Source: Verrucomicrobia bacterium SCGC AAA164-E04 (GTDB taxonomy: Bacteria > Verrucomicrobiota > Verrucomicrobiia > Limisphaerales > AAA164-E04). Taken from it: a stretch of DNA of 64,000 nucleotides. Each line of letters starts with the position of its first letter. Within the stretch, counting starts at the first letter, position 1. The translations under genes and the position numbers were made by a program. The DNA lies in the NCBI GenBank assembly GCA_000383715.1, contig KB911838.1, positions 157,754-221,753 of the forward strand, given 5' to 3'. The notes beneath the pieces were generated by a model. It was not told where the DNA came from, made no database searches, and was given only the letters and a program-made list of their open reading frames with translations. Shown here in pieces: positions 34,455 through 43,711 of the stretch.

Positions 34455-35462
34455 TTAAAGTTCGTTCAGTTTGGCGCGCAGTTGTGGCTGGTCGAGTATC
34501 TCTGGATTGACCAGCAATTTGGGGTGGCGTCCTTCCATGAGGTCCACGATCGCCTGTGCTGCCGCCATGCTTACGCGTTCCCCTGTTTCTCGACTACTCG
34601 AGGCTTGGTGAGGTGACAGCAGTAGGTTTGGTGTAGATCGGAATGGGTGATTCTTTGGTAATGGTTCTTTGTTGAAGGCGTCCAAAGCCGCTCCAGCAAT
34701 CCAACCCTCATTCAATGCCCGGGCAAGTGCCTCTTCGTTGACGTGTGCACCTCGGGCTGTGTTGACCAGGATGGCGTCCGATTTCATGGATTTTAATTGC
34801 TCCACACCAATCATGCCTTTGTTCTCCTCGTTTAATGCCGCGTGGATGGTGATGAAATCACTTTCCTTGAGTAAGGTGTCCAGGTCCACGAAATCGACCC
34901 CCATGGCCTTTGCATCCGGGTGAGGCATGACATCATAACTCAGCACTTTCATGTTGAATCCTGAAGCTCTTTTGACGACAGCTCGTCCAATCCGTCCGCA
35001 CCCGATCACTCCCAGCGTTTTACTTCCAAGATCCACACCCCACTCGGCTTTCCATCCGCCCTCACGCATGGTTTGATGTACACTATAGGTCCTGCGCGCC
35101 ATGGTCAGCAGAAGAGCAAATGCGTAATCAGCGACTGCCTCATCAAGGAGTCCAGGAGTATAGGCGACGGGTATGCCGGCAGCAGTGGCATCTGGAATGT
35201 TGATCGAGTCATACCCGACTCCCCATCGGGAGATGATTTTCAAGGCCTTTCCTTCCTGAGTGTCAAACACATCAGCATGGTATGCATCGGGACTGCACAG
35301 AACCGCGTCGTGACCGTTCAATTGCTCCAACAGTTCAGCACCCGAAAGGGGCCCCCACTTAGGCGGAATGGTGATTTCACAACCTTTGGATTTTAAAAAT
35401 TCGATGGCGGGCTTGCCAACGACTTCAAAGGTGCGCGCAGTGATAAGGATTTTCCATGACAT
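34455..35462 (-). CDS. D-2-hydroxyacid dehydrogenase (phosphoglycerate dehydrogenase-like)
   Basis: 335 residues from the ATG at 35462; upstream codons to 35522 look untranslated. The Rossmann motif GVIGCGRIGRAVVKR, the catalytic Arg in VNTARGAHV, Glu in FNKEPL and His in SPHQASS give a full D-isomer-specific dehydrogenase. It lacks the regulatory ACT domain of SerA. Placed first in an operon with an HpcH aldolase and a sulfatase, it more likely reduces or oxidises a sugar-derived 2-keto acid such as tartronate semialdehyde or hydroxypyruvate than supplies serine. That is inference from context. Confidence 0.85.
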   Translation of the reverse strand: MSWKILITARTFEVVGKPAIEFLKSKGCEITIPPKWGPLSGAELLEQLNGHDAVLCSPDAYHADVFDTQEGKALKIISRWGVGYDSINIPDATAAGIPVAYTPGLLDEAVADYAFALLLTMARRTYSVHQTMREGGWKAEWGVDLGSKTLGVIGCGRIGRAVVKRASGFNMKVLSYDVMPHPDAKAMGVDFVDLDTLLKESDFITIHAALNEENKGMIGVEQLKSMKSDAILVNTARGAHVNEEALARALNEGWIAGAALDAFNKEPLPKNHPFRSTPNLLLSPHQASSSRETGERVSMAAAQAIVDLMEGRHPKLLVNPEILDQPQLRAKLNEL

Positions 35463-35573
35463 GGTCGCCAAGTGTAAGATCCCCTTGATATCCTGCAAGA
35501 ATCGTTTCCCTTCCCGGGCCAATTATTCTCGACATTTCAGGGGATTCAATGGCATGACATGTTCCCATTGATT

Positions 35574-36044
35574 ATGAGTGCTAAAAAACCTGATATCCTG
35601 ATTCTTTGCACAGGGAATTCCTGTCGTAGCCACATGGCTGAAGGAGTGCTGAGGCATGCGGTGGGAGATGCGGCCATTGTGCATAGTGCAGGCTCCGATC
35701 CCACGGGTGAAGTCCATCCTCTCGCTGTTCGGGTGTTGGGTGAGATCGGGCTGGATATTTCCGCTCACACCTCAAAACACATGAATGAATTTCTCGATAA
35801 GGATATCAAGGTAGTCATCACGGTTTGTGACAATGCAGACCAGGCTTGTCCTCAGTTTCCCGGTCAAGTTCGGCGATATCATTGGCCTTTCCCGGATCCT
35901 GCCAAAATGGAAGGTAGCGAGGATGAAGTGCTGCAGTTCTTTCGTCAGGTAAGGGATCAGATTCGACTGATCTTTGACATGTATGCAGCTGGATTTACTG
36001 ATGGCGCTGAGCTGTTCAAACCTGCTGATTCAGCCACTTCTTAA
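35574..36044 (+). CDS. arsC: thioredoxin-linked arsenate reductase (LMW-phosphatase fold)
   Basis: 156 residues from the ATG at 35574; an ATG at 35559 adds five. ArsC of the pI258 type reduces arsenate to arsenite using three cysteines. The phosphatase loop LCTGNSCRSHMAEG gives the attacking Cys. VCDNADQACPQFPG supplies the second and third Cys, 73 and 80 residues after the first, the spacing of pI258 ArsC (10/82/89). The aquaglyceroporin gene starts two bases after its stop. The pair would reduce arsenate and let arsenite leave by the channel, as shown for aqpS-arsC in Sinorhizobium. No arsR is visible. Confidence 0.88.
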   Translation: MSAKKPDILILCTGNSCRSHMAEGVLRHAVGDAAIVHSAGSDPTGEVHPLAVRVLGEIGLDISAHTSKHMNEFLDKDIKVVITVCDNADQACPQFPGQVRRYHWPFPDPAKMEGSEDEVLQFFRQVRDQIRLIFDMYAAGFTDGAELFKPADSATS

Positions 36045-36046
36045 AA

Positions 36047-36844
36047 ATGATACCCAGATGGGCAATAGGGGAAATCTTGGGAACGTTTCTATTGATTTTC
36101 TTTGGGTGTGGAGCGGTCGCTGGTGCGGTGGCGTTCGATGCCTTTCAGGGGGTTTTTCAGGTAGCTGCGGTCTGGGGTGCCGGGTTGATCGTGGCCATTT
36201 TATTGACGGCAGGTCACAGTCAAGCTCATTTCAATCCAGCCATTACATTACCCATGTTTCTTTTCAGAGGGATGAAAGGTCGTCTGGCTCTGGGTTATGT
36301 GTTCTGCCAAATGATCGGCGCCTTTCTGGCTGCGGCGATATTGTTTCTTATCTTTCGTGAACCATTGTCAGCCCACGAAGAGGCGCAGGGCATCCAACGA
36401 GGTCAAAAAGGGAGCGAAGCCACTGCCATGGTGTTCGGTGAGTTCTTTCCAAATCCAGGAGGAAAACCTTTAAGTGCTGAACACAAGACCACTTTATCGA
36501 TATCCAGTGCATTTGTCGCAGAGCTTGTTGGGACAGGGTTGCTGGCTTTCGCTGTGTTTGGTTTTACTTCCACAGATGTTCAGAAACGATTGGGTGGAGG
36601 TGTTCCTTTTGCCATTGGGATCACCTTAACCGTCCTCATATGTATTTTTGGTCCAGTGACCATGGCCTGCTTTAATCCGGCAAGAGACCTGGCGCCCAGA
36701 TTGTTCTCCGCATGCGCGGGTTGGGGCACCATTCCTTTCACCGTCAACGGGCAAGGCTGGTGGGTTGTTTACATCTTGGCCCCACTGGGAGGGGGAGTGC
36801 TTGGAGGATGGCTTGGGAATACCATTTTCCATCGCCAATCCTGA
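36047..36844 (+). CDS. aquaglyceroporin, probable arsenite channel
   Basis: 265 residues, six membrane spans and two half-helices of the MIP family. The two NPA boxes are HFNPAITL (Asn63) and CFNPARDLAPRLF (Asn210). The Asp after the second box marks the aquaglyceroporin rather than the water-channel subgroup. A longer loop (about 105-150) separates the halves. The gene is coupled to arsC (two-base gap), which points to arsenite export by facilitated diffusion, as with AqpS. Glycerol uptake is the alternative, but no glpK or glpD is nearby. It converges on the propeller-amidohydrolase, eight bases away. Confidence 0.88.
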   Translation: MIPRWAIGEILGTFLLIFFGCGAVAGAVAFDAFQGVFQVAAVWGAGLIVAILLTAGHSQAHFNPAITLPMFLFRGMKGRLALGYVFCQMIGAFLAAAILFLIFREPLSAHEEAQGIQRGQKGSEATAMVFGEFFPNPGGKPLSAEHKTTLSISSAFVAELVGTGLLAFAVFGFTSTDVQKRLGGGVPFAIGITLTVLICIFGPVTMACFNPARDLAPRLFSACAGWGTIPFTVNGQGWWVVYILAPLGGGVLGGWLGNTIFHRQS

Positions 36845-36852
36845 TTTTTTTC

Positions 36853-39800
36853 TCAGTGTTGCTGGGCGCCCCGCTGACAGCCTGCACACGTAGCTGGATC
36901 TTGCATCATTAAACCTGCGGCCAATGGAGATTGCTCCCAATAAAAGGGGTGACGATCCAGCGAATGATTTCCTTTTTGGTTCATTGTTTTTGCATCGTAA
37001 AGGCGACCATTGGCAATGACCCATTCGATGTTTTGCGATTGGCGAATGTCGATGCTCGGATCGGCACTTTCCTCAAAAATAATCAAGTCAGCCAATTTGC
37101 CAACTTCGATCGTTCCAAGATCATGGTCCATACCCAGGTATTTTGCGCCGTGAAGGGTGCCAGATCGCAGGGCTTCAAATGGTGTCATTCCTCCCTGAAC
37201 AAAACTCCATAATTCCCAGTGTGTGCAAATACCGTTGAGTTGACCGTGGCCGCCCGCCTGAACCAGTCCACCCTGATCAATCAGCTTTTTGGTAATCCGT
37301 GCCTGCCGGATGTGGTTGTAATCTTCAATAGGCGCCGTGGTTCGACGTCTTGCACGTGGAATGACTTTATGGGGAGGATTGAAGGCCATGACTCTGTCGT
37401 TGCGCCAGACCTCATCCACATCATACCAGTAATTTTCACCTCCCAGGCCACCATAGGCCACGTTCAGGGTGGGGGTGTAACCTACCTCAGCTCCCCGCCA
37501 CAAATCGAGGACATCTCCATAGATCATTTCAACCGGAACCGTATGCTCGATGCCGGTATGGCCATCCACGATCATGGTCAAATTATGCATGAATGTGGCC
37601 CCGCCTTCAGGCACGACCAACATGCCCATTTCGCGAGCCGCTTGGATGATCTGCTGGCGTTGATCGCGTCGCGGTTGATTGTAACTTTTGACACTGAATG
37701 CACCCACCGCCTTCATGCGTTCAAGGTGGAATTTCGCATCATCAAGGGAATCGATTTCCGCCTTGTAACTTCCGGTAGCACCGTAAAGGATGCGTCCGGT
37801 TGAAAAAGTGCGGGGCGCAGTGATCAATCCGGCTTTGGTCATTTCGCTGGCTGCAAAAATGGATTGAGTGTCATTGGATGGATCGTGAACCGTTGTGACG
37901 CCAAAGCCCAGACGTGCATAATCAACCCAGTTTTGCTGAGGGATGATGCCGGAAGCTGCCTGTTGGCCATGTGCGTGTGTATCAATCAATCCAGGCATGA
38001 CAAGGCGTCCTTCCAATGAAAGGACATGCGCATTTTCCGGGATCGCAACCTTTCCGTCCGGTCCGATATCGGCGATACGATTTTCCTGAATAATGAGAGT
38101 GGTGTTTTCCTCGATGAATGGGTGGACCATGGAAAGCATGCGACCTCCTGTCAGAGCAAGAGTGCCCGAAGGTTTGTCATGTTCCGTTTCGAAACTGATG
38201 TTCTTTATTTTCGGCTCGGGCAAGGTATCCTCATCTGAAGCGGTCATTTGCTCCAGAGAAACAGGCAACGAATAAAGGTCAGATCCCAAAGACCAGTAAA
38301 GGTTGGAGTCAGGCCCTGAAAACTGTATCCAGTCACCGGCCGTTTCGCTTGCCTTGAACATGGGGAGTCCTTTTTGGTCAGGGCCCAGCGTGATGGTTTT
38401 TCCGGTTTGAACAAAGGGTGCGACATAGACGTGAAACCTTTCAACGAACCCTATCCATTTACCATCAGGGGAGACCTGGTAGTCAGTTGCCCAGGTGCTG
38501 GTGAAATGAGTGCGCTCTTCTTTGCCTTCCATACTGATCGAAACCAGTTTTCGATTGTCCGCGTTGGGGTCGGAAGCTGTCTTTTGCAAGAACACTCGTT
38601 CATTTGAAATTCCAAATTGAGGGTTTGATCCGCTCTCAGTGATTTTCACAGGTTGACCACCCTGGCTTGCAATGGCGTAAATTCCCTGGTCTCTGGACCA
38701 CAAAGGACTCGTCAACCAACCTCCGCCAGTGCGTTGAAAAACGACCTTGGAACCATCCGGTGAAAAGACAGGATTGATATAGTGACCAGGTTTGTTCGTG
38801 ATGACACGGTTTTCGTGGTCATCTTTTTTTGACAGAGAAGTTACCCGGATTTGACCCAATCTCTTGTCATTCCACGTCGTGTAAACAAGATATTGACCAT
38901 CTCGAGAAAAACTGGGATGAAACTCGAAGTGATCATTCTGAGAAGTCAATCTGGTCGGTTCACCATTAGGCAGGTTTTTGATGTAGATGTGACCAAGGGC
39001 TTGATAGACCACCTTGTCGCCTTGAGGGGAAACACGCACCCAACGCAACATCCGGACAGGGAATTTGCCTGGAGCAACGTTCACCGGAAATCGAACGGGT
39101 TCTGCTACTTGACGGGTATCTCTGATGCGAAACGGAATTTCATGAAGTGAGGTATCGGCTACATTTAATCTCCATATTTTTCCACGAGCCCAGAAGACGA
39201 TGGATCCACCATCCGGTGTCCATGCAAATGTTGGATAGACACCGTGAATGGCCCAGGTCTCCTGCATGTCTCTCTCCAGATTGTCATAAAGTAACTGAAT
39301 GGCTCCTGATTCGATATCGAAAACGTGAAGGCCGGACTTCCCGTCTACTCGGCGTACAAAAGCAAGAGTCTTTCCGTCAGGGGAAGGGGTGGGGCGACAG
39401 GCTCCTCCGGGACCATTGATCAGGTTCAGTGTCTTGCCTGTTTCCAAATCCAGTTGGCGCACAACATAAATCTGTCCGTTGGAATCCTTGTCGTATTCGA
39501 AGCTGGAACCCGGGCTTGCGTCTTCAGAGTAGTAAAGATGTTTGCCGTCGATCGAAAATATGGGTTCGTTCACATCTTTTTGATCCGTTGGCTTGGAAGT
39601 AAGCTGCACGCCTGCATGTGCTCCACCGTTGACTCCAGAGCGATGAAATAACCACATTTCCCCCGCACCTAGAGAACGTCGGCTGGTGAAATGCTTACGT
39701 GCGACAATGTATTCTCCATCCGGTGACCAGTTTGGATTGTTGAAAAGGCGGAAGGTTTCCTGAGTGATTTGATTCAGTTCTCCGGTAGCAATATGTAACG

Positions 39801-40215
39801 TCCATATGTTGTCGCCGCCTTTTTCGTTTTTACCAGTACGGTCACTCGTGAAAACCAGATGTTGGCCATCCGGGCTGAATCGAGGCTGCATATCCCAGGC
39901 GATACCTTCAGTCAGGTGAATGAGGGATTGTGCGTTTTTATCGTTCACGCCTTCAATAGGCATCATGTAAAGGTCCCCGAGTAAATCAAAAGCAACGTGC
40001 TTTCCGTCAGGGCTCACATCAAGATTCATCCATGTGCCCTCGCGGGTGTCGATGATCTGTTCAAAGCCTGGGCCTTGGATATGGTTCACATTCCATGATG
40101 CTTTCTCCTCCTCGGTTTCTTGTTGGTGAGTTGCGCTGTCATCTCCCCGCAAAATCAGGTTGCTTGCCACAACCCAAACCATGCACGTCTTGATCCAGTG
40201 ACTTAAAGTGAACAT
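36853..40215 (-). CDS. secreted amidohydrolase with N-terminal TolB-like propeller
   Basis: 1120 residues. After a hydrophobic N-terminus come many PD40/TolB blades, recognised by repeats such as VSPDGKHVAFD, FSPDGQHLVFTSDR, WSPDGEYIVARKH and FSPDGSKVVFQR (about 60-660). The amidohydrolase domain starts near 690: the metal motif LIDTHAHGQ at ~738, GIEHTVP and GGHGQLNGICTH later, and the closing GTIEVGKLADLIIF. Such fusions occur in Bacteroidota and PVC bacteria as periplasmic imidazolonepropionase-like hydrolases or peptidases with unknown substrate. It stands alone on the minus strand, with a 480-base gap upstream before the M16 gene. Confidence 0.8.
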   Translation of the reverse strand: MFTLSHWIKTCMVWVVASNLILRGDDSATHQQETEEEKASWNVNHIQGPGFEQIIDTREGTWMNLDVSPDGKHVAFDLLGDLYMMPIEGVNDKNAQSLIHLTEGIAWDMQPRFSPDGQHLVFTSDRTGKNEKGGDNIWTLHIATGELNQITQETFRLFNNPNWSPDGEYIVARKHFTSRRSLGAGEMWLFHRSGVNGGAHAGVQLTSKPTDQKDVNEPIFSIDGKHLYYSEDASPGSSFEYDKDSNGQIYVVRQLDLETGKTLNLINGPGGACRPTPSPDGKTLAFVRRVDGKSGLHVFDIESGAIQLLYDNLERDMQETWAIHGVYPTFAWTPDGGSIVFWARGKIWRLNVADTSLHEIPFRIRDTRQVAEPVRFPVNVAPGKFPVRMLRWVRVSPQGDKVVYQALGHIYIKNLPNGEPTRLTSQNDHFEFHPSFSRDGQYLVYTTWNDKRLGQIRVTSLSKKDDHENRVITNKPGHYINPVFSPDGSKVVFQRTGGGWLTSPLWSRDQGIYAIASQGGQPVKITESGSNPQFGISNERVFLQKTASDPNADNRKLVSISMEGKEERTHFTSTWATDYQVSPDGKWIGFVERFHVYVAPFVQTGKTITLGPDQKGLPMFKASETAGDWIQFSGPDSNLYWSLGSDLYSLPVSLEQMTASDEDTLPEPKIKNISFETEHDKPSGTLALTGGRMLSMVHPFIEENTTLIIQENRIADIGPDGKVAIPENAHVLSLEGRLVMPGLIDTHAHGQQAASGIIPQQNWVDYARLGFGVTTVHDPSNDTQSIFAASEMTKAGLITAPRTFSTGRILYGATGSYKAEIDSLDDAKFHLERMKAVGAFSVKSYNQPRRDQRQQIIQAAREMGMLVVPEGGATFMHNLTMIVDGHTGIEHTVPVEMIYGDVLDLWRGAEVGYTPTLNVAYGGLGGENYWYDVDEVWRNDRVMAFNPPHKVIPRARRRTTAPIEDYNHIRQARITKKLIDQGGLVQAGGHGQLNGICTHWELWSFVQGGMTPFEALRSGTLHGAKYLGMDHDLGTIEVGKLADLIIFEESADPSIDIRQSQNIEWVIANGRLYDAKTMNQKGNHSLDRHPFYWEQSPLAAGLMMQDPATCAGCQRGAQQH

Positions 40216-40697
40216 CCGTTCATAATGGACAGAAGAGGCTCATGAGAGCTATTAAAAATTCCAGAAGCTTTTCTTGAAGATGTGCCACTAAGCAGATTCA
40301 GAATGCGCTGTTCTCATGACCGTTCGTGGTGAGGCTCGGTGATAATAATCTATACAGGGAAATTGAATGGTATGGGTTGGATTACTCCCGATTCGTGTTG
40401 CGTGAATATGCTTGGGATTCGAGGGTTCTCGTTGGACCCGTTTGTGCGCGAGCGGAGAGTGTGGGGAGCGCTGAGCTTGCGTGCCAGGACGTCCCGTACC
40501 CAACGGTGGGGCGTGCTTGGTCGATTGGATCGCCCTTATTCCGTTTGGCGTGATACGTTGACTAGGATGGAATGTGTGCTCCGCCTCAAACTTTCATTCG
40601 CAGTAAAGGAAGGATACGGACAACCACAGCAGGTTCAGCCGGAAAAGCAGTTCTCAACGTGTATTCTGGGGCCTTCCTTGCTCAGGCCTGATCAACT
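40216..40697. other. intergenic region of unusual composition, nothing assigned
   Basis: 482 bases between the minus-strand M16 peptidase and the propeller-amidohydrolase. The middle (about 40420-40640) is more GC-rich than its surroundings and open in two plus-strand frames. The longest runs 40339-40761 into the M16 gene, but its Arg/Ser/Cys-rich translation does not look like a folded protein. It could be a dispersed intergenic repeat or a structured RNA; only one copy is in this window. The promoter of the amidohydrolase gene should lie near 40216-40300. Confidence 0.4.
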
Positions 40698-43451
40698 TCA
40701 TTGTTTTTCAAGATCGCCTGCTTTGATTTTAACAAAACCGTCCTGTTCAAAACTCGATTGAAGCGCTTCAAGCATTTCCTTTGAAGTCAGTTTTCCAATG
40801 CGGTCGTTGACGTGTTTGTCGAAGAGCATGGTCCGTCCAAGGTAAAGTCCACTTGCCAATTCACCCGCCACAACTGGATCATTGGCCAAACTGTTTTTCT
40901 GTGAAGTTGTCCAGCTTTGTTTTGCCGCTGCCAATTCCTCTGCAGGGATTGGTTCGGTTAACCATCGGTTCAATTCTTCATGAAGAGCCATTTGAGCTTT
41001 CTCTGCGTTTTCAGGCGCGCAAATTGCCATTGCAGACAGCGCGGCAACTTGATCCAACGAACGTGCGTTAAACCCTGAGTAAGCACCGTAGGACAAACCG
41101 TCCTTTTGTCTTAATCGATTGAAAAGCCGTGATTCTGCGAACCCTCCCAACACGTAATTTGCCAACAGCAAAGCGGGGTATCGGCCATCGGTGTCATCCA
41201 TTGCCACCGAGGCACCTGCTGCCACAACAGCCATTTTTTTATCAGGCGTTTCAATCAGTTCATCGACCTTGATCGCAGGTAATCGTTGTTTTTTGATTCT
41301 CTCGAAGACGGTTTGAGAATGCCAGTCACCGAATGCCTCTTTCAGCGATTTTATTACCTTCTCCTCTTCCATATCTCCGACAATGCTCAATCGCGCATGG
41401 CCCGCTCCGTAGTGTTTTTTGTAGAAAGATTGAATATCGGCAAGTTTCAAAGCCTCCATTCGCTGGATCAGAACAGGTAGATCATGAATATGATGAATGG
41501 ACTCAGGGGGATAAGGGTTGAGTCGCTGGCGCAGCCGTCTGAAAAGGAGCGACTGCGGATCAGAGAGCATTCCTTGCATGCCTGTCAATTGTTGCTGCTT
41601 GAGCACCTTGAACTCATCTTCAGGAAAAGTCGGAGATGTCAGAATTTCACCCAGAAAATGAATCAGCTCAACCAGGTGTTCGCGGTCCGTTTGGAAGCGA
41701 ACATTGAGTGAGCTTCCATTTTCCCCTGCGCTCATTGAAACGTTGGCTTTGAGTGCATCCAACGTATCTTTGATGTCTTGATAAGAATGGTTTTCAGACC
41801 CTCGCATGATGAGGCTTGGTACCATATCAGCGGCCGTCTGGCTGGCTGGGTCATTCAATGACATCAAGTTACCCATGTAAAAATTCAAGGTGCCGGTCAC
41901 GCTATTGCCACGTGTTTCTTTGGCGAGTAAAGCTATTTTGATGCCCTGGCCGATGGATTCCCGTCTTACGCGGTTTTCAATATTTTCATGTGTGGCCTCA
42001 AAATCCTCACCTTCAGCAATGGCTTCCTTTCCTTTGTAACTCTGGACCAGCTCGGTCACATTCGGCGTCTCAGGAATGATCGTGCGATTGGGTTCCTTGG
42101 TTGGATGGAAAATACCACTCGTTCGGTTGGAGCTCTTAAAATAAACGGAAGCCACACGTTTGACATCTTCAACGGTCACCTGTTCCAATTGGTCGCGCGA
42201 TAGAAAAAACAAACGCCAATCACCTACCGCCGCCGCTTCGGTCAGGTTGATGCCGATTTGATTGCTGTTCTTGAAAGAGAGTTCGATTTGTTTGAGAAGA
42301 CGGGTTTTTGCGCGATTGACTTCCGTCTCAGTGATTTCGCTGTTGAAGAACGATTCGATGTCTTCCTTCATCTTCTCGAGCACCTTCTCTGGATCGATGT
42401 CCTTCTGTACTTCCGACAATACCATGAAGGCGCCCGGCTCGCGCGTGGGATAGAAAAGAGGAGATACAAAACTGGCCAGTCCCTCTTCGACCAAGGATTT
42501 GTAGAGCCTTCCCGAGGGTGCGTCTGTGAGGATCGTGCCAATGACATCCAGGGTGACCGTGTCGGCATGAGAACCTGCGCACACATTATACAACACACCG
42601 GTTGCCGCCACATCTCCATTGCGATTCAGCGTGACATGCCGGGCCCCATCCTTGACGGGTTCAACCGTATATGTGTCGCTCAACAGGCGTTCAGGTTTTG
42701 GGATGGGACCAAAATGTTTCTCAACCAATGCCAGCGCCTCCTCCGGTTTGAAATCACCTGCAATGACCAGCATGGCATTATCGGGTTGATAATATGTTTG
42801 GTAGAACTTCTTGAGGTTTTCTGCTGGCACGCGTTCGATATCGCTTCGAGACCCAATGGTGGAAAATCCGTAATTATGCCAGTCAAAAGCCAATGACATC
42901 ATGCGTTGATAGAGGATTTGAATGGGGTTGTTCTCTCCTCGTTCGAATTCGTTGCGAACCACTGTGAATTCAGTTTCCAAATCTTCGCTCAGGATCAGGC
43001 TGTTGACCATTCGTTCCGCCTCCAGCTCAAGAGAGAATTCAAGATTTGCCTTTTGATCCGAGGGTAGCGTTTCGTAATAGTTTGTGCGGTCAACCCAGGT
43101 GGTTCCATTGAACTGCGCTCCACGCGCTGACAGCAGTTTGATGATATTTCCATACTTTTCAGTCCCTTTGAACAGCATGTGCTCCAGCAAATGTGCCATC
43201 CCTTTTTCTCCACGTCCCTCGTGTCTTGAACCTACGAAATAGGTGATGTTGACGGTGAATTTGGGTTGAGAACTATCAGGGAAGAGCAGGACACGCATCC
43301 CGTTGTCCATTTGATACTCGGTGATTCCCTCGACAGAAGTCACCTTCTTCAAGCCTGCCTGAACTGGCTGGTTGTGCAGGCAAACAATCAGGAAAATAAA
43401 AAAACATCCTAAAAACAAGGGTCCGCGAGTGATCAATTGTTTGGATTTCAT
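40698..43451 (-). CDS. M16 family zinc peptidase (pitrilysin/insulinase type), two-domain
   Basis: 917 residues from the ATG at 43451, which gives a signal sequence (LFLGCFFIFLIVCLHNQPVQA); the frame opens at 43559. The inverted zinc motif HLLEHMLFKG (HxxEH) with the downstream Glu in ETEFTVVRNEFE marks the active N-terminal half. The C-terminal half (from about residue 500) repeats the fold without the motif, and its RLSIVGDMEEEKVIKSL is typical. It probably degrades peptides or processes proteins in the periplasm. It is divergent from the metal importer; the ~260 bases between them carry the operator at 43663. Confidence 0.87.
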   Translation of the reverse strand: MKSKQLITRGPLFLGCFFIFLIVCLHNQPVQAGLKKVTSVEGITEYQMDNGMRVLLFPDSSQPKFTVNITYFVGSRHEGRGEKGMAHLLEHMLFKGTEKYGNIIKLLSARGAQFNGTTWVDRTNYYETLPSDQKANLEFSLELEAERMVNSLILSEDLETEFTVVRNEFERGENNPIQILYQRMMSLAFDWHNYGFSTIGSRSDIERVPAENLKKFYQTYYQPDNAMLVIAGDFKPEEALALVEKHFGPIPKPERLLSDTYTVEPVKDGARHVTLNRNGDVAATGVLYNVCAGSHADTVTLDVIGTILTDAPSGRLYKSLVEEGLASFVSPLFYPTREPGAFMVLSEVQKDIDPEKVLEKMKEDIESFFNSEITETEVNRAKTRLLKQIELSFKNSNQIGINLTEAAAVGDWRLFFLSRDQLEQVTVEDVKRVASVYFKSSNRTSGIFHPTKEPNRTIIPETPNVTELVQSYKGKEAIAEGEDFEATHENIENRVRRESIGQGIKIALLAKETRGNSVTGTLNFYMGNLMSLNDPASQTAADMVPSLIMRGSENHSYQDIKDTLDALKANVSMSAGENGSSLNVRFQTDREHLVELIHFLGEILTSPTFPEDEFKVLKQQQLTGMQGMLSDPQSLLFRRLRQRLNPYPPESIHHIHDLPVLIQRMEALKLADIQSFYKKHYGAGHARLSIVGDMEEEKVIKSLKEAFGDWHSQTVFERIKKQRLPAIKVDELIETPDKKMAVVAAGASVAMDDTDGRYPALLLANYVLGGFAESRLFNRLRQKDGLSYGAYSGFNARSLDQVAALSAMAICAPENAEKAQMALHEELNRWLTEPIPAEELAAAKQSWTTSQKNSLANDPVVAGELASGLYLGRTMLFDKHVNDRIGKLTSKEMLEALQSSFEQDGFVKIKAGDLEKQ

Positions 43452-43662
43452 CAATTTAGAGGAATCTTTTTTCCATTGAGATGCAAGTGCAAAAGGTTGG
43501 AAACGAGAAGGTCCTCTTCCATGTCGCACAACATGAAAGAGGACTAACGAACTGAGCAATACAGAGAACTAACAGAGTTTATTTATACCACTCTTTCTTC
43601 GACAACTGCTCGTTCAGAAATACTCAAAAATTTTTCAAAAAAGTTTATCGGTGTCTAAATAA

Positions 43663-43682
43663 AAGTTAGCCTCATCTAACTT
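43663..43682. promoter_or_regulatory. DtxR/MntR-type operator candidate before the metal importer
   Basis: AAGTTAG (43663-43669) and CTAACTT (43676-43682) form a perfect 7-bp inverted repeat with a six-base centre. The pattern resembles iron/manganese repressor boxes (TTAGgttaGcCTAA type). It lies immediately upstream of a -35-like TTGACT (43684-43689) with a possible -10 around 43708-43713, the position where a metal-bound repressor would block transcription of the importer. The importer's own permease carries a DtxR-type domain. Confidence 0.6.
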
Positions 43683-43711
43683 ATTGACTTGATTACTGAA
43701 GCAGATTTTCT

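Noticed and set aside
40339..40761. 140-codon plus-strand frame
   Set aside because: Arg/Cys/Ser-rich translation without structure, and it runs into the opposite-strand M16 gene.
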